From Desulfovibrio sp. (GTDB taxonomy: Bacteria > Desulfobacterota > Desulfovibrionia > Desulfovibrionales > Desulfovibrionaceae): a stretch of 64,000 nt of DNA. The notes beneath the pieces were generated by a model, which was not told the DNA's origin, ran no database searches, and worked only from the letters and a program-made list of their open reading frames with translations. Below are positions 32,944-41,948 of the stretch, one piece after another. Location of the stretch: contig JALHJW010000001.1 in NCBI GenBank assembly GCA_022839785.1, forward strand, positions 543,771 through 607,770. The letters are read 5' to 3'. The first letter of the stretch is position 1. Every line of letters starts with the position of its first letter. A program made the position numbers and the translations under genes.

Positions 32944-33900
32944 ATGGCACAGATCCCCGTCACCGTTCTGACAGGCTACCTGGGAGCGGGCAAGACCACG
33001 CTCCTGCAGCGCATCCTCTCCGAGAACCACGGCCGCCGCTTCGCCGTGGTCGTCAACGAGTTCGGCGAGATCGGCATCGACTCCGACCTCGTGGTGGACG
33101 CGGAAGAGGAAGTCTATTCCATGAACAACGGCTGCGTCTGCTGCTCGGTGCGCGGCGACCTCATCCGCATCCTCTCCGGCCTGGTCAAGCGCCGCGACCT
33201 CGACGGCATCCTGCTCGAAACCACGGGCCTCGCCGACCCCTCGCCCATCATCCAGACCTTCTTCATGGACGACGCCGTGCGCGACGCGACCCTGCTCGAC
33301 GCCGTCGTCACCGTGCTGGACGCGCTCCACTTCCCCGGGCAGGCCGCCTCCCGCTCCGAGGCGCTGGAGCAGGTGGTCTACGCCGACCTCCTGATCCTGA
33401 ACAAGGCCGACCTCGTGGACGAGGCCCGCCTCGCCGCCGTCGAGGCCCAGGTCCGGCGGCTCAACCCGCAGGCCGACATCGTGCGCAGCGTGCGCGGCGA
33501 CGTGCCCCTGGAGACGATCCTGGGGCGCAACTCCTTCGACCTCTCGCGCCTGCTCTTTCTCTCCCCGGCGCTCATGGACGCCCCGTCCGCCGGACAGCAC
33601 GACGCCGACGTCTCCAGCGTCTCCCTGACCCTGGACCAGCCCGTGGACGCGCGCCGCTTCCAGGAACACCTCGGGGCCTACCTCGCCGAACGCGGCGGCG
33701 ACATCTACCGCTGCAAAGGCATCGTGCATGCCGCCGGACAGCCCCAGCGCCTCGTCTTCCAGGGCGTGCACATGCTCCTGGAGACGACCTGGGGCGTCCC
33801 CTGGAAGGATGGCGAGGAACGCCTCACCCGCGCCGTGTTCATCGGCCGGAACCTTAATGCCGACGAACTGCGCGCGGGCCTCGCCGCCTGCGCCGCCTGA
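32944..33900 (+). CDS. CobW/COG0523-family GTPase (putative metallochaperone)
   Basis: This 318-residue G3E GTPase has Walker A GYLGAGKTT (11-19), the family's metal-binding CVCC (64-67, CxCC), ETTGLADP, NKADLVD and a C-terminal CobW_C domain. COG0523 proteins deliver or sense metals such as zinc; the metal here is not readable. ATG 32944 follows AAGGA 8 nt upstream and starts right before the first strand. It is followed 14 nt later by a WD40 gene, a pairing seen with COG0523 proteins in other proteobacteria. Confidence 0.88.
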   Translation: MAQIPVTVLTGYLGAGKTTLLQRILSENHGRRFAVVVNEFGEIGIDSDLVVDAEEEVYSMNNGCVCCSVRGDLIRILSGLVKRRDLDGILLETTGLADPSPIIQTFFMDDAVRDATLLDAVVTVLDALHFPGQAASRSEALEQVVYADLLILNKADLVDEARLAAVEAQVRRLNPQADIVRSVRGDVPLETILGRNSFDLSRLLFLSPALMDAPSAGQHDADVSSVSLTLDQPVDARRFQEHLGAYLAERGGDIYRCKGIVHAAGQPQRLVFQGVHMLLETTWGVPWKDGEERLTRAVFIGRNLNADELRAGLAACAA

Positions 33901-33914
33901 CACGGAGGACCGTC

Positions 33915-34961
33915 ATGCACCTTTCCGCCGATCCGGGCGTGCCCGGACTCTTCCGCCTCGAAACCGGCGCCTTCGTCACAGCCTGCGCGCTGGCCGCGGA
34001 CGGCGGCGCAACGGCCTTCTCCCTAGGCGACGGCCGCGTCCTGCTCTGCGACGTGCAGACCAAGACCGTGACGGCCACCATGCCCCACCAGGGCGCGGCC
34101 CTCTGCCTCACCGCCCTCGGACCGGCCTTCCTCTCCGGCGGCGACGACGGCCGCATCGTCCTCACCCTGGCCTCGGGCGAAGGCCATGAACTCTACAGAC
34201 GCAAAGGCAAGTGGATCGAGCACCTCGCCGTCGCGCGCGAAGGCCGCTTCGCCGCGGCCATGGGCCGCGACATCCTCGCTTTCGAACCCGGCCTTTCGGA
34301 CGACGGCGCGCCCACCACTCCAGTCACCCTCGGCCCCCTGCCCGGCGCGGCGGGAGGCCTCACAGTCGCGGCCGGGGGACGCATGCTCGTCACCGCCCAT
34401 ACCGGCGGCCTCACCCTCTTCGACGTGCCGCCCTCCTCCTCGGCCGGACAGCGCGTCGAGGCCCCGGGCGGACACCTCGCCCTGGCCGCCTCGCCGGACG
34501 GCCGCTTCGTGGCCGCCGCCACCCCGGACAAGGCCGTGCGCGTCTTCGACCTGCAGGAACAGGAGGGCTACCTCCTCGAAGGCTACCCCACCCGCGTCGA
34601 ATGCCTGGCCTTCGATCACTCTGGACGCTTCCTCCTGACCGGCGGCGAGCAGGCCGTGGTCCTGTGGGACCTCATGGCCCCGCCAGAGGAACGCGGCAAG
34701 GCCGTCGCCTTCGGGGCCTTCGAGCACGGCTTCCTGCGCGTCGTCGCCCCGCACCCGGGCCTGCCGCTCCTGGCCGCGGGCTTCGACGGCGGCGTGGTCT
34801 TCCTCGGCGACGCCGCCCGCCGCACCGCCCAGCCGCTCTTCACCATGCCCGGCGACAAGGTCTCCTGCCTCGCCTGGAGCCCGGACGGACGGTTCCTCGC
34901 AGGCGGCAGCGACGCAGGCGCCGTGTTCCTGCTCGACCTCATCGCCCTGGCGAAGGCGTAG
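33915..34961 (+). CDS. WD40-repeat beta-propeller protein
   Basis: This 348-residue protein has no signal peptide. Several WD-like blades are visible, for example LALAASPDGRFVAAATPDKAVRVFDL, LAFDHSGRFLLTGGEQAVVLWDL and CLAWSPDGRFLAGGSDAG, so it probably forms a seven-bladed cytoplasmic propeller that serves as a protein-binding platform. It is co-transcribed with the CobW-type GTPase (14-nt gap), its most likely partner. No enzymatic motif is seen. Confidence 0.85.
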   Translation: MHLSADPGVPGLFRLETGAFVTACALAADGGATAFSLGDGRVLLCDVQTKTVTATMPHQGAALCLTALGPAFLSGGDDGRIVLTLASGEGHELYRRKGKWIEHLAVAREGRFAAAMGRDILAFEPGLSDDGAPTTPVTLGPLPGAAGGLTVAAGGRMLVTAHTGGLTLFDVPPSSSAGQRVEAPGGHLALAASPDGRFVAAATPDKAVRVFDLQEQEGYLLEGYPTRVECLAFDHSGRFLLTGGEQAVVLWDLMAPPEERGKAVAFGAFEHGFLRVVAPHPGLPLLAAGFDGGVVFLGDAARRTAQPLFTMPGDKVSCLAWSPDGRFLAGGSDAGAVFLLDLIALAKA

Positions 34962-35082
34962 CGCGGGGGTTTCAGGCCTTCGACCCGATCCCTGGGCGGG
35001 AAAAGACCCCGGCCACGTCTCCGTTCCGCCGTCGCGACCGCTCCGGCCCGGTCGGCAATCCGTCGGCGCAGAATGCGCGGCG

Positions 35083-35118
35083 GCCGGAGGGCCGAGGCCC
35101 CCCGGCCGCCGGAGGCAT
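35083..35118 (-). repeat. GC-rich intergenic hairpin repeat, copy 1
   Basis: On the minus strand it begins GCCTCCGGCGGCCGGGGGGC and continues into an inverted repeat. It shares its first 12 nt and hairpin form with the copies at 42754 and 43013. It lies between the convergent WD40 and bioA genes, where it could terminate both. Confidence 0.6.
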
Positions 35119-35156
35119 CCCTCTCCTCTTCCCCTCTCCCCCTGCTTCGGCCCGGT

Positions 35157-36488
35157 TCAGCCCAGCACGTCCCGCAGCACGTCGCCGATCACGTCGTACG
35201 CCCGGTGCAGTTGCGCGTCGCTCACGCAGTAGGGCGGCAGAAGGTAGAGCACGTTGCCCAGGGGGCGCAGGAGCAGTCCCTTGTCCAACAGGGACTGCCT
35301 GAGGCGGGGGCCGACGGCCGCCGCGTAGCCGGCGTCCGGGGCGGCGAGATCGATGGCGGCGATGGTGCCGCAGACGCGCGGCCGGGTCAGACCCGGCAGG
35401 CGCGCGAGGTCCGGCAGGCGGGACTGGTGCAGGGCGTCGATGTCCCGGATGCGGGCCTGGCAGGCGGGGTCCAGGAGCAGGTCCAGGGAGGCGAGCCCGG
35501 CGGCGCAGCCGAGCGGATTGGCGGTGAAGGAGTGGCCGTGCAGGAAGGCGGCGGAGACGTCCGGTCCGAGGAAAGCGTCGTGGATGCGGTCCTGGGCCAC
35601 GGTCATGGCCAGGGGCAGAAAGCCGCCCGACAGGCCCTTGGCGAGGCAGACTATGTCCGGTTCGATGCCCGCCTTGAGGCAGGCGAAGTGCGCGCCGGTC
35701 CGGCCGAAGCCGGTCATGACCTCGTCGAGGATGAGCAGGGCGTCGGCTGCGCGCACGCGTTCGGCGAGGCGCTGCAGGAATCCGGGGCGGCACATGCGCA
35801 TGCCGCCCGCGCCCTGCACCAGGGGCTCGACGATGACGGCGGCGACGCGGCCGCAGTTGGCGTGGAGGATGCGGTCCAGGGATTCGAGGGCGCGGTTCTC
35901 GGCGGTTTCGGGATCGGGGTCGCCCTGCCAGGTGGCCGGGAAGGGCGCGACCTCGACCGGGAAGAGGAGCTTCTCCCAGGCCGCGAAGAAACCCGAGGCG
36001 CGGCCCGCGGACATGGCCCCGACGGTGTCGCCGTGGTAGCCGGAATCGAAGCCGACGTAGACGCTGCGCTCCCGGCCCTGGTTGCGCCAGAACTGGTGGG
36101 CCATCTTGAGCGCGGCCTCCACGGCCGTGGAGCCGTTGTCGGTGTAGAAGACGCGGTTCAGCCCGCCGGGCAGGAGCGCGGCGATGCGGGCGGCGAGCCG
36201 GGCGGCCGGGGCGTGGGTGAACCCGGCGAAGATGACCTGTTCGAGCCTCGCGGCCTGTTCGGCCACGGCGCGGGCGATGGCCGGATGGCCGTGGCCGTGC
36301 AGCGTGACCCACCAGGAGGAGACGAGATCGAGCAGTTCCCGGCCGTCCTCGGTGCGCAGCACGGCCCCCGAGGCCGAGGCCACGGGCACGGGCGGCGCGG
36401 CCGTGGCCGCCTGAGTGAAGGGATGCCAGACGTGGCGGGCGTCGAGGTCGGCGGTGGAGGGAGACGCGTCGGCATGGGGCGGGGTCAC
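35157..36488 (-). CDS. bioA: Adenosylmethionine-8-amino-7-oxononanoate aminotransferase
   Basis: This 443-residue class III PLP aminotransferase makes 7,8-diaminopelargonate using SAM as amino donor. It shows ARHVWHPFTQ near the N-terminus, LILDEVMTGFGRTGAHFAC, and the PLP-Lys region CLAKGLSGGFLPLAMTV. The length is standard. The start overlaps the bioD stop by 4 nt (ATGA). It is the last gene of the biotin operon. Confidence 0.94.
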   Translation of the reverse strand: MTPPHADASPSTADLDARHVWHPFTQAATAAPPVPVASASGAVLRTEDGRELLDLVSSWWVTLHGHGHPAIARAVAEQAARLEQVIFAGFTHAPAARLAARIAALLPGGLNRVFYTDNGSTAVEAALKMAHQFWRNQGRERSVYVGFDSGYHGDTVGAMSAGRASGFFAAWEKLLFPVEVAPFPATWQGDPDPETAENRALESLDRILHANCGRVAAVIVEPLVQGAGGMRMCRPGFLQRLAERVRAADALLILDEVMTGFGRTGAHFACLKAGIEPDIVCLAKGLSGGFLPLAMTVAQDRIHDAFLGPDVSAAFLHGHSFTANPLGCAAGLASLDLLLDPACQARIRDIDALHQSRLPDLARLPGLTRPRVCGTIAAIDLAAPDAGYAAAVGPRLRQSLLDKGLLLRPLGNVLYLLPPYCVSDAQLHRAYDVIGDVLRDVLG

Positions 36489-37144
36489 GGCATGGGCTCC
36501 TCGTCGCAGGAAAAGGCGGGGGAAAAGGCGGGCGGGGGCAGCGCGGCCAGGGCGTCGGGGGTGAGCCGCGGCAGGCGCGGCAGCTCGGCGAGCACGGACA
36601 CGCGGCCGAAACGGGCGATGGCCTCGCGCGCCGCCGCGTCCGGCTCGCCGGAAAGGATCGCGCCGAGGAGGGGAAGGCCTCGGCCGCGCAGGGCTTCGAG
36701 GGTCAGCAAGGTGTGGTTGATGGTGCCGAGCGCGGTGCGGGCCACGACCAGCACGGGCAGGCCGAGGCGCTGCATGAGGTCGGCCATGAGGCAGGATTCG
36801 TTGAGCGGAACGAGCGCGCCGCCCGCGCCCTCGACGACGAGCGGCCGGGAGGTGGCGGGCGGAACCAGGGCGTCCAGGTCGATGCGCGCGCCCGCGCGGC
36901 GCGCGGCCTCGTGCGGCGAGAGCGGCTCGGGCAGAACCACGGCCGAGGGGTGGACGAACGTGCCAGGCGCGAGGCGGGCCACTTCGGCGGCGTCCGAGCC
37001 CGGGGCGAGATGCCCCGCCGCGCCGGTCTGCACGGGCTTCCAGTAGTCCGCGCCAAGGCCGCGCGCCAGCCAGGCGCAGACCACGGTCTTCCCCACGTCC
37101 GTGTCCGTGCCGGTGACGAAGACGCCTGGGATGCGCCGCGTCAT
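36485..37144 (-). CDS. bioD: ATP-dependent dethiobiotin synthetase
   Basis: This 219-residue enzyme closes the ureido ring of dethiobiotin with CO2 and ATP. P-loop VTGTDTDVGKT starts near residue 9, followed by YWKPVQTG and VVEGAGGALVP. The length is standard. The ATG overlaps the bioC stop and its stop overlaps the bioA start, both as ATGA, so translation of the operon is coupled. Confidence 0.94.
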   Translation of the reverse strand: MTRRIPGVFVTGTDTDVGKTVVCAWLARGLGADYWKPVQTGAAGHLAPGSDAAEVARLAPGTFVHPSAVVLPEPLSPHEAARRAGARIDLDALVPPATSRPLVVEGAGGALVPLNESCLMADLMQRLGLPVLVVARTALGTINHTLLTLEALRGRGLPLLGAILSGEPDAAAREAIARFGRVSVLAELPRLPRLTPDALAALPPPAFSPAFSCDEEPMP

Positions 37145-37905
37145 GCCGCCTCCTTGCGCCACAAGGCGTAATGGATGGCGTAGGTCACGGCGAAGGGACC
37201 GGACAGCGTGGCCAGGAGCCCGCGGAAGCGGGCCGGGGAAAGGGGCGTATGGCCCGGCCGGGGCAGCGAGGCCCCGAGGGCTTTCAGCGAGCGGACGAAG
37301 GCTCGGCCGTCGGCGTGGCTGACGGTGAAGGATTCCGTGGCCAGGAAGAGCGCGCCGCCCTGCGGGAAGCAGGCGGCCAGGGCCGCGCCGCCGGGAAAGT
37401 CGGGCAGGCCGCAGGGCAGGGAGAGGGCGGCGTGCGCCCGCCGCCACTCCTCGAAGCTGCCCGCGCCGGGCAGGGAAAGGGCGAGCAGGCCGCCGGGCGC
37501 GAGGCAGGCGGCCTGGGCCGCCAGGGCGCGGGGCAGGTCCTCGAACCACTGCGCCGCCAGACTGGAGACGGCGAGATCGCGGGAACCGGGCGCGCAGCAG
37601 GGCCGCTCGCCGTCCATGACGCGCCAGACCGGCCTGGGGTCGGAAACCGCGGCGCGGGCCGCCTCCAGCATGGCCGGGGCGATGTCCGTGACCAGCCAGT
37701 CCCCCCCCGCAATCGAGGCGAGCAGACGGCGCGTGAGCAGCCCCGTGCCGCAGCCGATCTCCAGCACGCGGGGCGCGGCGGGCAGGCCGCCGTCAAGGAC
37801 GAGCCGCGCCAGACGTGCGGCCACGCGGTCCTGGGCCTGGGCCGCGGCCTCGTAGGTCCCGGCGGCGGCGGAAAAGGCGCGGGCCACGCGCTCGCTGCGC
37901 GTCAC
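37141..37905 (-). CDS. bioC: Malonyl-[acyl-carrier protein] O-methyltransferase
   Basis: This 254-residue SAM-dependent methyltransferase masks malonyl-ACP so the fatty-acid machinery can build the pimeloyl chain. It shows FSAAAGTYEAAAQAQ near the N-terminus (a BioC hallmark), VLEIGCGTGLLTR, and SSLAAQWFEDLP. The length is standard. It overlaps the hydrolase gene upstream and bioD downstream by 4 nt each. Confidence 0.9.
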   Translation of the reverse strand: MTRSERVARAFSAAAGTYEAAAQAQDRVAARLARLVLDGGLPAAPRVLEIGCGTGLLTRRLLASIAGGDWLVTDIAPAMLEAARAAVSDPRPVWRVMDGERPCCAPGSRDLAVSSLAAQWFEDLPRALAAQAACLAPGGLLALSLPGAGSFEEWRRAHAALSLPCGLPDFPGGAALAACFPQGGALFLATESFTVSHADGRAFVRSLKALGASLPRPGHTPLSPARFRGLLATLSGPFAVTYAIHYALWRKEAA

Positions 37906-38573
37906 GCCACCCGCTCCGCCAGGTTGTGCACGAGATCGGCCACCCGGCCGGGATGGCTGAGGGGCAGCAGGTGGCCGCCGTCCTCCACCAGGTGCAGGGG
38001 ATAGCCCGCGAAGGCGTGGCGGCTCATGGCCTCGGGCACGATGGGGTCCATGGCCCCGGCCAGGGCCAGGAGCGGGCAGCCGAGCCCGGCCAGGGCCTCG
38101 CGCTCGTCGCAGGCCGCGAGCCAGGCCAGAGCCTCGCCCAGGGAGTCGGCGTCGGCGCGGCCGGAAGAGTGCAGCGGGACCGGGCCGGTCGCGCCGCAGC
38201 GGGTGCGGAAATCCCTGACCACGGTCCCGGGCTCCTCGACGAAGCGATCCAGCATGCGGCGCAGCACGCGGGTCGGCACGCCGTGCGAATAGTCCTCGGC
38301 CCGGGTGAAGCGGGCGAAGGCGTTCACCGCCACGGCCCCGGCCCAGGGGCGCGGAATGTGCGCCAAGGCCCAGGCCAGCCCCATGGAGTGGGCCACCACC
38401 AGGGGCGGCCCGCCGCTCCGGGCCGCGTCCGGGACACGGCGCGGGCCGAAGAAGCCGAGGTCCGCGAAATCCAGCCAGAAACCGGCCCCCGGGCCCGAAT
38501 CGGACAATCGGGCCGCCACCAGCTCCCAGAGCGAGGGGGCGAAGGCCCAGCCATGCACGAAGAGCAGCCTCAC
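37902..38573 (-). CDS. Alpha/beta hydrolase, probable pimeloyl-ACP methyl ester esterase (BioH-like)
   Basis: This 223-residue hydrolase has nucleophile Ser63 in VAHSMG, and a triad completed by Asp176 (GAMDPIVP) and His201 (EDGGHLLP). The first strand ends LLFVHGWAF with the oxyanion loop. In this operon it most likely demethylates pimeloyl-ACP methyl ester, the BioH/BioG/BioV role. The start is GTG 38573, which overlaps the bioF stop as GTGA, so this non-ATG start is set by context. Confidence 0.85.
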   Translation of the reverse strand: MRLLFVHGWAFAPSLWELVAARLSDSGPGAGFWLDFADLGFFGPRRVPDAARSGGPPLVVAHSMGLAWALAHIPRPWAGAVAVNAFARFTRAEDYSHGVPTRVLRRMLDRFVEEPGTVVRDFRTRCGATGPVPLHSSGRADADSLGEALAWLAACDEREALAGLGCPLLALAGAMDPIVPEAMSRHAFAGYPLHLVEDGGHLLPLSHPGRVADLVHNLAERVA

Positions 38574-39760
38574 GCCCCGCCCTCCCCGTCTCCTTCGCCC
38601 AGCCGGGCGACGGCGGCCGCGAGCCGGTCCAGGTCCACGTCCGCGTGCGCGGCCGAGAGCGCGAGGCGGATGCGGCTCGCCCCTTCGGGCACCGTGGGCG
38701 GGCGGATGGCCACGCCGAGCAGGCCCTCCTCCTCCAGGGCGCGGGCCGCCGCCAGGGTGCGCCGCTCGCCGCCCAGGATCACGGGCACGATCTGCGTGGC
38801 CGACGCGCCGGTGGACAGCCCGGCCCCGGCGCAGGCGGCGCGCAGACGCGCGGCCGAGGCGCGCAGCCGGGCTCTCGCCTCGTCCATACGCGGCACGAGA
38901 TCGAGCGCCGCGTCCATGGCCCCGAGCACCTGCGGCGGCAGGGCCGTGGCGTAGATCAGGCCGGAGCAGCGGTTGACGAGGCAGTCCTTCAGCCGGGCCG
39001 AGCAGGCCACATAGGCCCCGAAGCAGCCCAGGGCCTTGGAGAACGTGCCCATGACCAAGTCCGCGCCATGGCCCACGGACAGGCCGAAGCCGCCCGGCCC
39101 GAGCACGCCCGTGGCGTGGGCCTCGTCGAGGTAGACGAAGGCGTCGTGGGCGCGGGCGAGGTCCATGAGCGCGGCCACGTCCGTGACGTCGCCGTCCATG
39201 CTGAAGACCGTCTCCGTGACGATGATGCGCGGCGCTGCGGCGTCCGCATGGCGCTCCAGAAGTTCCGCGAGGTGGGAGAGGTCGTTGTGGCGATACCTGA
39301 TCTGCCGCGCGCCCGCGGCCGCGAAGCCCGCGTGCATGCTGGCGTGGGCCAGCCTGTCCGCGAAGAGAAGCGGGGTCTCGCCCCACAAGGCGGGATCGAG
39401 CAGCGCGGGCAGGACCGAGGCGTTGCACTGCCAGCCGCTGGCCATGACCAGCGCGGCCTCGCAGCCCTTGGCCGCGGCGATGCGCGCCTCAAGATGCTCC
39501 AGCGCCGCGAGGTGGCCGCTGACCAGCCGCGACGCGCCCGCGCCCGCGCCGTACTCCCTGGTCCAGGCCGCGGCCCGCTCGCGCAGCAGCGGATGGCGCG
39601 AGAGGCCGAGGTAGTCGTTGGAGGAGAAGTTGACCAGTTCGCGGCCGTCCAGCCGGACCCGGCCTCCCGGCAGGGGCTCCATGGGCCGCAGACGCCGCCG
39701 CCGTCCGGCCGCGTCCAGCCCGGCGAGGAAGCTGTCCAGCCTGTCGTCGTACCTGCGCAT
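38570..39760 (-). CDS. bioF: 8-amino-7-oxononanoate synthase
   Basis: This 396-residue PLP enzyme condenses pimeloyl-ACP/CoA with Ala. It shows NFSSNDYLGLSRHP, GAGASRLVSG, VYLDEAHATGVLG and the PLP-Lys in TFSKALGC. ATG 39760 gives a standard N-terminus; an in-frame TTG lies 12 nt upstream. It is the first biotin gene, 74 nt after lutC, with no recognisable BirA operator in the gap. bioB is not in the window. Confidence 0.94.
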   Translation of the reverse strand: MRRYDDRLDSFLAGLDAAGRRRRLRPMEPLPGGRVRLDGRELVNFSSNDYLGLSRHPLLRERAAAWTREYGAGAGASRLVSGHLAALEHLEARIAAAKGCEAALVMASGWQCNASVLPALLDPALWGETPLLFADRLAHASMHAGFAAAGARQIRYRHNDLSHLAELLERHADAAAPRIIVTETVFSMDGDVTDVAALMDLARAHDAFVYLDEAHATGVLGPGGFGLSVGHGADLVMGTFSKALGCFGAYVACSARLKDCLVNRCSGLIYATALPPQVLGAMDAALDLVPRMDEARARLRASAARLRAACAGAGLSTGASATQIVPVILGGERRTLAAARALEEEGLLGVAIRPPTVPEGASRIRLALSAAHADVDLDRLAAAVARLGEGDGEGGA

Positions 39761-39834
39761 GGGCCGGGGCAATAGCCGCTTTTGGGCCGCTTTGCAAAGG
39801 CCGCGGCAGGCTCCCGCGGGGCGAGGCGGTCCGC

Positions 39835-40515
39835 TCAGAGCGTGAAATCCAGCCCCAGCACGACCAGTTCCACCGGCCCGTGCACGCCGTAGGTCTTGAC
39901 CAGTTCGATGTCCGCGGTGCAGCTCGGGCCGGTGACGCAGAAGACGCCCGAGGGCAGGCGTCCGGCCGGTTCCCCGGTCTCCTGCCGCAACTGCTCGAAG
40001 ATCTCCGGCAGGTCGTCGATGCCCGGCCGCACCCGGTCCGCCTCGACCACGGCCACGTGCAGCGGCGGCAGCAGGGAAACCGCGCGCGGACGGCCGGGGC
40101 CGGTGCGCAGGAGGATGGAGCCGGTCCCGGCCAGGGCCGCGTCCACCGCGCTCAGCCCCACGTCGGCCGCGGCGATGCGCCGGCAGGCGTCGCCGTCCGC
40201 GCCGGGCGCCACCGTCTCGACCCCGGCCTCGGTCAGGATCTCCGGCGCACCCAGCGCCTGCAGCAGCGGATGCTCCCAGCAGGCCGCGCGGCGGACGCCG
40301 CGCGCCGCCAGCAGCCCGGCCAGGACGGCGCGGGCCTCCTGCACGGAGGCGGCGCGCACGTATTCGGCGTGCAGCCCGGCAAGCGCCGCGCCGAACTGGG
40401 CCAAAAGCTCCGACGGGGTTTGCGCGGCCTGGGCGGGAAGGGTCCCGCGGCCGGGCAGGGGGTGCTGCGGCCCCTGCCGCAGACGGGCAAGAATGACGTC
40501 GCGGGCCTGGGTCAT
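39835..40515 (-). CDS. lutC: Lactate utilisation protein LutC (LUD domain)
   Basis: This 226-residue LUD-domain protein is the third component of the LutABC L-lactate dehydrogenase. Signatures are DVGLSAVDAALAGTGSILL and the C-terminal TADIELVKTYGVHGP. It has no Fe-S motif of its own. The ATG overlaps the lutB stop by 4 nt. Lactate is the standard electron donor of sulfate reducers; in Desulfovibrio LutABC homologues oxidise lactate to pyruvate. Confidence 0.9.
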   Translation of the reverse strand: MTQARDVILARLRQGPQHPLPGRGTLPAQAAQTPSELLAQFGAALAGLHAEYVRAASVQEARAVLAGLLAARGVRRAACWEHPLLQALGAPEILTEAGVETVAPGADGDACRRIAAADVGLSAVDAALAGTGSILLRTGPGRPRAVSLLPPLHVAVVEADRVRPGIDDLPEIFEQLRQETGEPAGRLPSGVFCVTGPSCTADIELVKTYGVHGPVELVVLGLDFTL

Positions 40516-41948
40516 GACTGCTCCTCCTCGGATTTCGCCGCTGCCTCCAGACGCTTCGCCAACTCCGGCCAGCGTTCGGAGAACGGGCGCTTGACGCCGG
40601 ACAGCGTGCGGCTTCTGGCCGCGGCCGAGAGCGGCGGCAGCAGCGTCAGCCGGGCCAGTTCCGGGTCCAGGACGCGCACGCCGCGCGCCGCCAGGGAAAA
40701 GAGCGCCGGATGCCGCGCCGCCAGGGCGAAGGCCCGCGCCGCGGCCCGCGCCGCGATGCCCACGCCGCCCTGCGCCCCCTCCTCGGCCATCCTGCGCCTG
40801 AGTTCCAGGATCAGCCGGGGATGGTTCACTCCCACCGGGCAGACCTCGGCGCACGCGCCGCAGGTGGTGCAGGCCCCGGGCAGCGCGGGGTTGTCCTCGC
40901 CGCCGTCCAGCAGGCTGGAAAGGAGTATGCCGATGGGGCCGGAATAGGTGGCCCCGTATGCATGGCCGCCGATGCTGCGGTAGACCGGGCAGGAGTTCAC
41001 GCAGCCGCCGCAGCGCACGCAGGCCAGAGCGGGCCGGAGCACGGGATCGGCATGAATGCGGCTGCGGCCGTTGTCCACGATGACTAGGTGGAACTCCTCC
41101 GGCCCGTCCGTCTCGTCTGCGCGACGCGGCCCGGAAAGCACCGAAAAGTAGGCGGGCATGGTCTGGCCCGTGGCGCTCTTGGGCAGCACCTGCATCACGT
41201 CCGCCGCGTCGCGCGCCGTGGCCAGCACCTTCTCCAGTCCCATGACCGCCACATGCACGCGCGGACAGGTGGTGGAGGCCCGGATGTTGCCCTCGTTTTC
41301 CAGCAGGCAGACCGCGCCGTTCTCGGCCAGCACGAAATTCACGCCCGTGATGCCCATGTCCGCGTCCAGGAAGGCCTGACGCAGCCTGCGCCGGGCCACG
41401 GCGGTGAGGGCCTCGGGATCGTCCGGTCCGTCCTCGCCCAGCACGCGGGCGAAGAGTTCGGCCACGTCCCGCCGCGACTTGTGCAGGGCCGGGGCGATGA
41501 TGTGCGAGGGCGGCTCGCCCGCGAGCTGGATGATGTATTCGCCGAGGTCCGTCTCGAACACCTGGACGCCCTCGGCCTCAAGCGCCGGGTTCAGCGCGAT
41601 CTCCTCCGTGACCATGGACTTGCCCTTGACCACGCTGCGCACCCCGCGCGACTGCGCCAGCCCCACGACGATCGCCCGCGCCTCGGCCGCGTCCCGCGCC
41701 CAGTGCACCGTGCCGCCGTTCTCCGCCACCCGGGCCTCCACGGCTTCGAGCAGTTCGGGCAGCCTGTGCAGCGCGCGCAGCCTGGCGGCCGCCGCATTCG
41801 CGATGCGCGCCCCGCCCTCGGGCCACTGGCCGATGGCGCGCTCGCGCAGCATGGCGAAAAGCCCCGTGGCCTTGGCCAGGGTGGCGCGCAGCGCCGTGTC
41901 GGCCAGGGCCTCCCGGCTGCGCGCATTGAATGCCGTGCGGTCGTTCAT
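40512..41948 (-). CDS. lutB: Lactate utilisation iron-sulfur protein LutB
   Basis: This 478-residue protein has an N-terminal LUD domain (with VVKGKSMVTEEIALN and TGVNFVLAENG) and a C-terminal ferredoxin module with two [4Fe-4S] motifs, CVRCGGCVNSCP and CTTCGACAEVCP. It relays electrons from lactate oxidation. The ATG overlaps lutA by 4 nt and the stop overlaps lutC by 4 nt. Confidence 0.93.
   Translation of the reverse strand: MNDRTAFNARSREALADTALRATLAKATGLFAMLRERAIGQWPEGGARIANAAAARLRALHRLPELLEAVEARVAENGGTVHWARDAAEARAIVVGLAQSRGVRSVVKGKSMVTEEIALNPALEAEGVQVFETDLGEYIIQLAGEPPSHIIAPALHKSRRDVAELFARVLGEDGPDDPEALTAVARRRLRQAFLDADMGITGVNFVLAENGAVCLLENEGNIRASTTCPRVHVAVMGLEKVLATARDAADVMQVLPKSATGQTMPAYFSVLSGPRRADETDGPEEFHLVIVDNGRSRIHADPVLRPALACVRCGGCVNSCPVYRSIGGHAYGATYSGPIGILLSSLLDGGEDNPALPGACTTCGACAEVCPVGVNHPRLILELRRRMAEEGAQGGVGIAARAAARAFALAARHPALFSLAARGVRVLDPELARLTLLPPLSAAARSRTLSGVKRPFSERWPELAKRLEAAAKSEEEQS

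Noticed and set aside
37902..39428. One long protein covering the BioH-like gene and upstream sequence
   Set aside because: The upstream part is the wrong frame of bioF. The GTG at 38573 overlapping the bioF stop gives a complete hydrolase.
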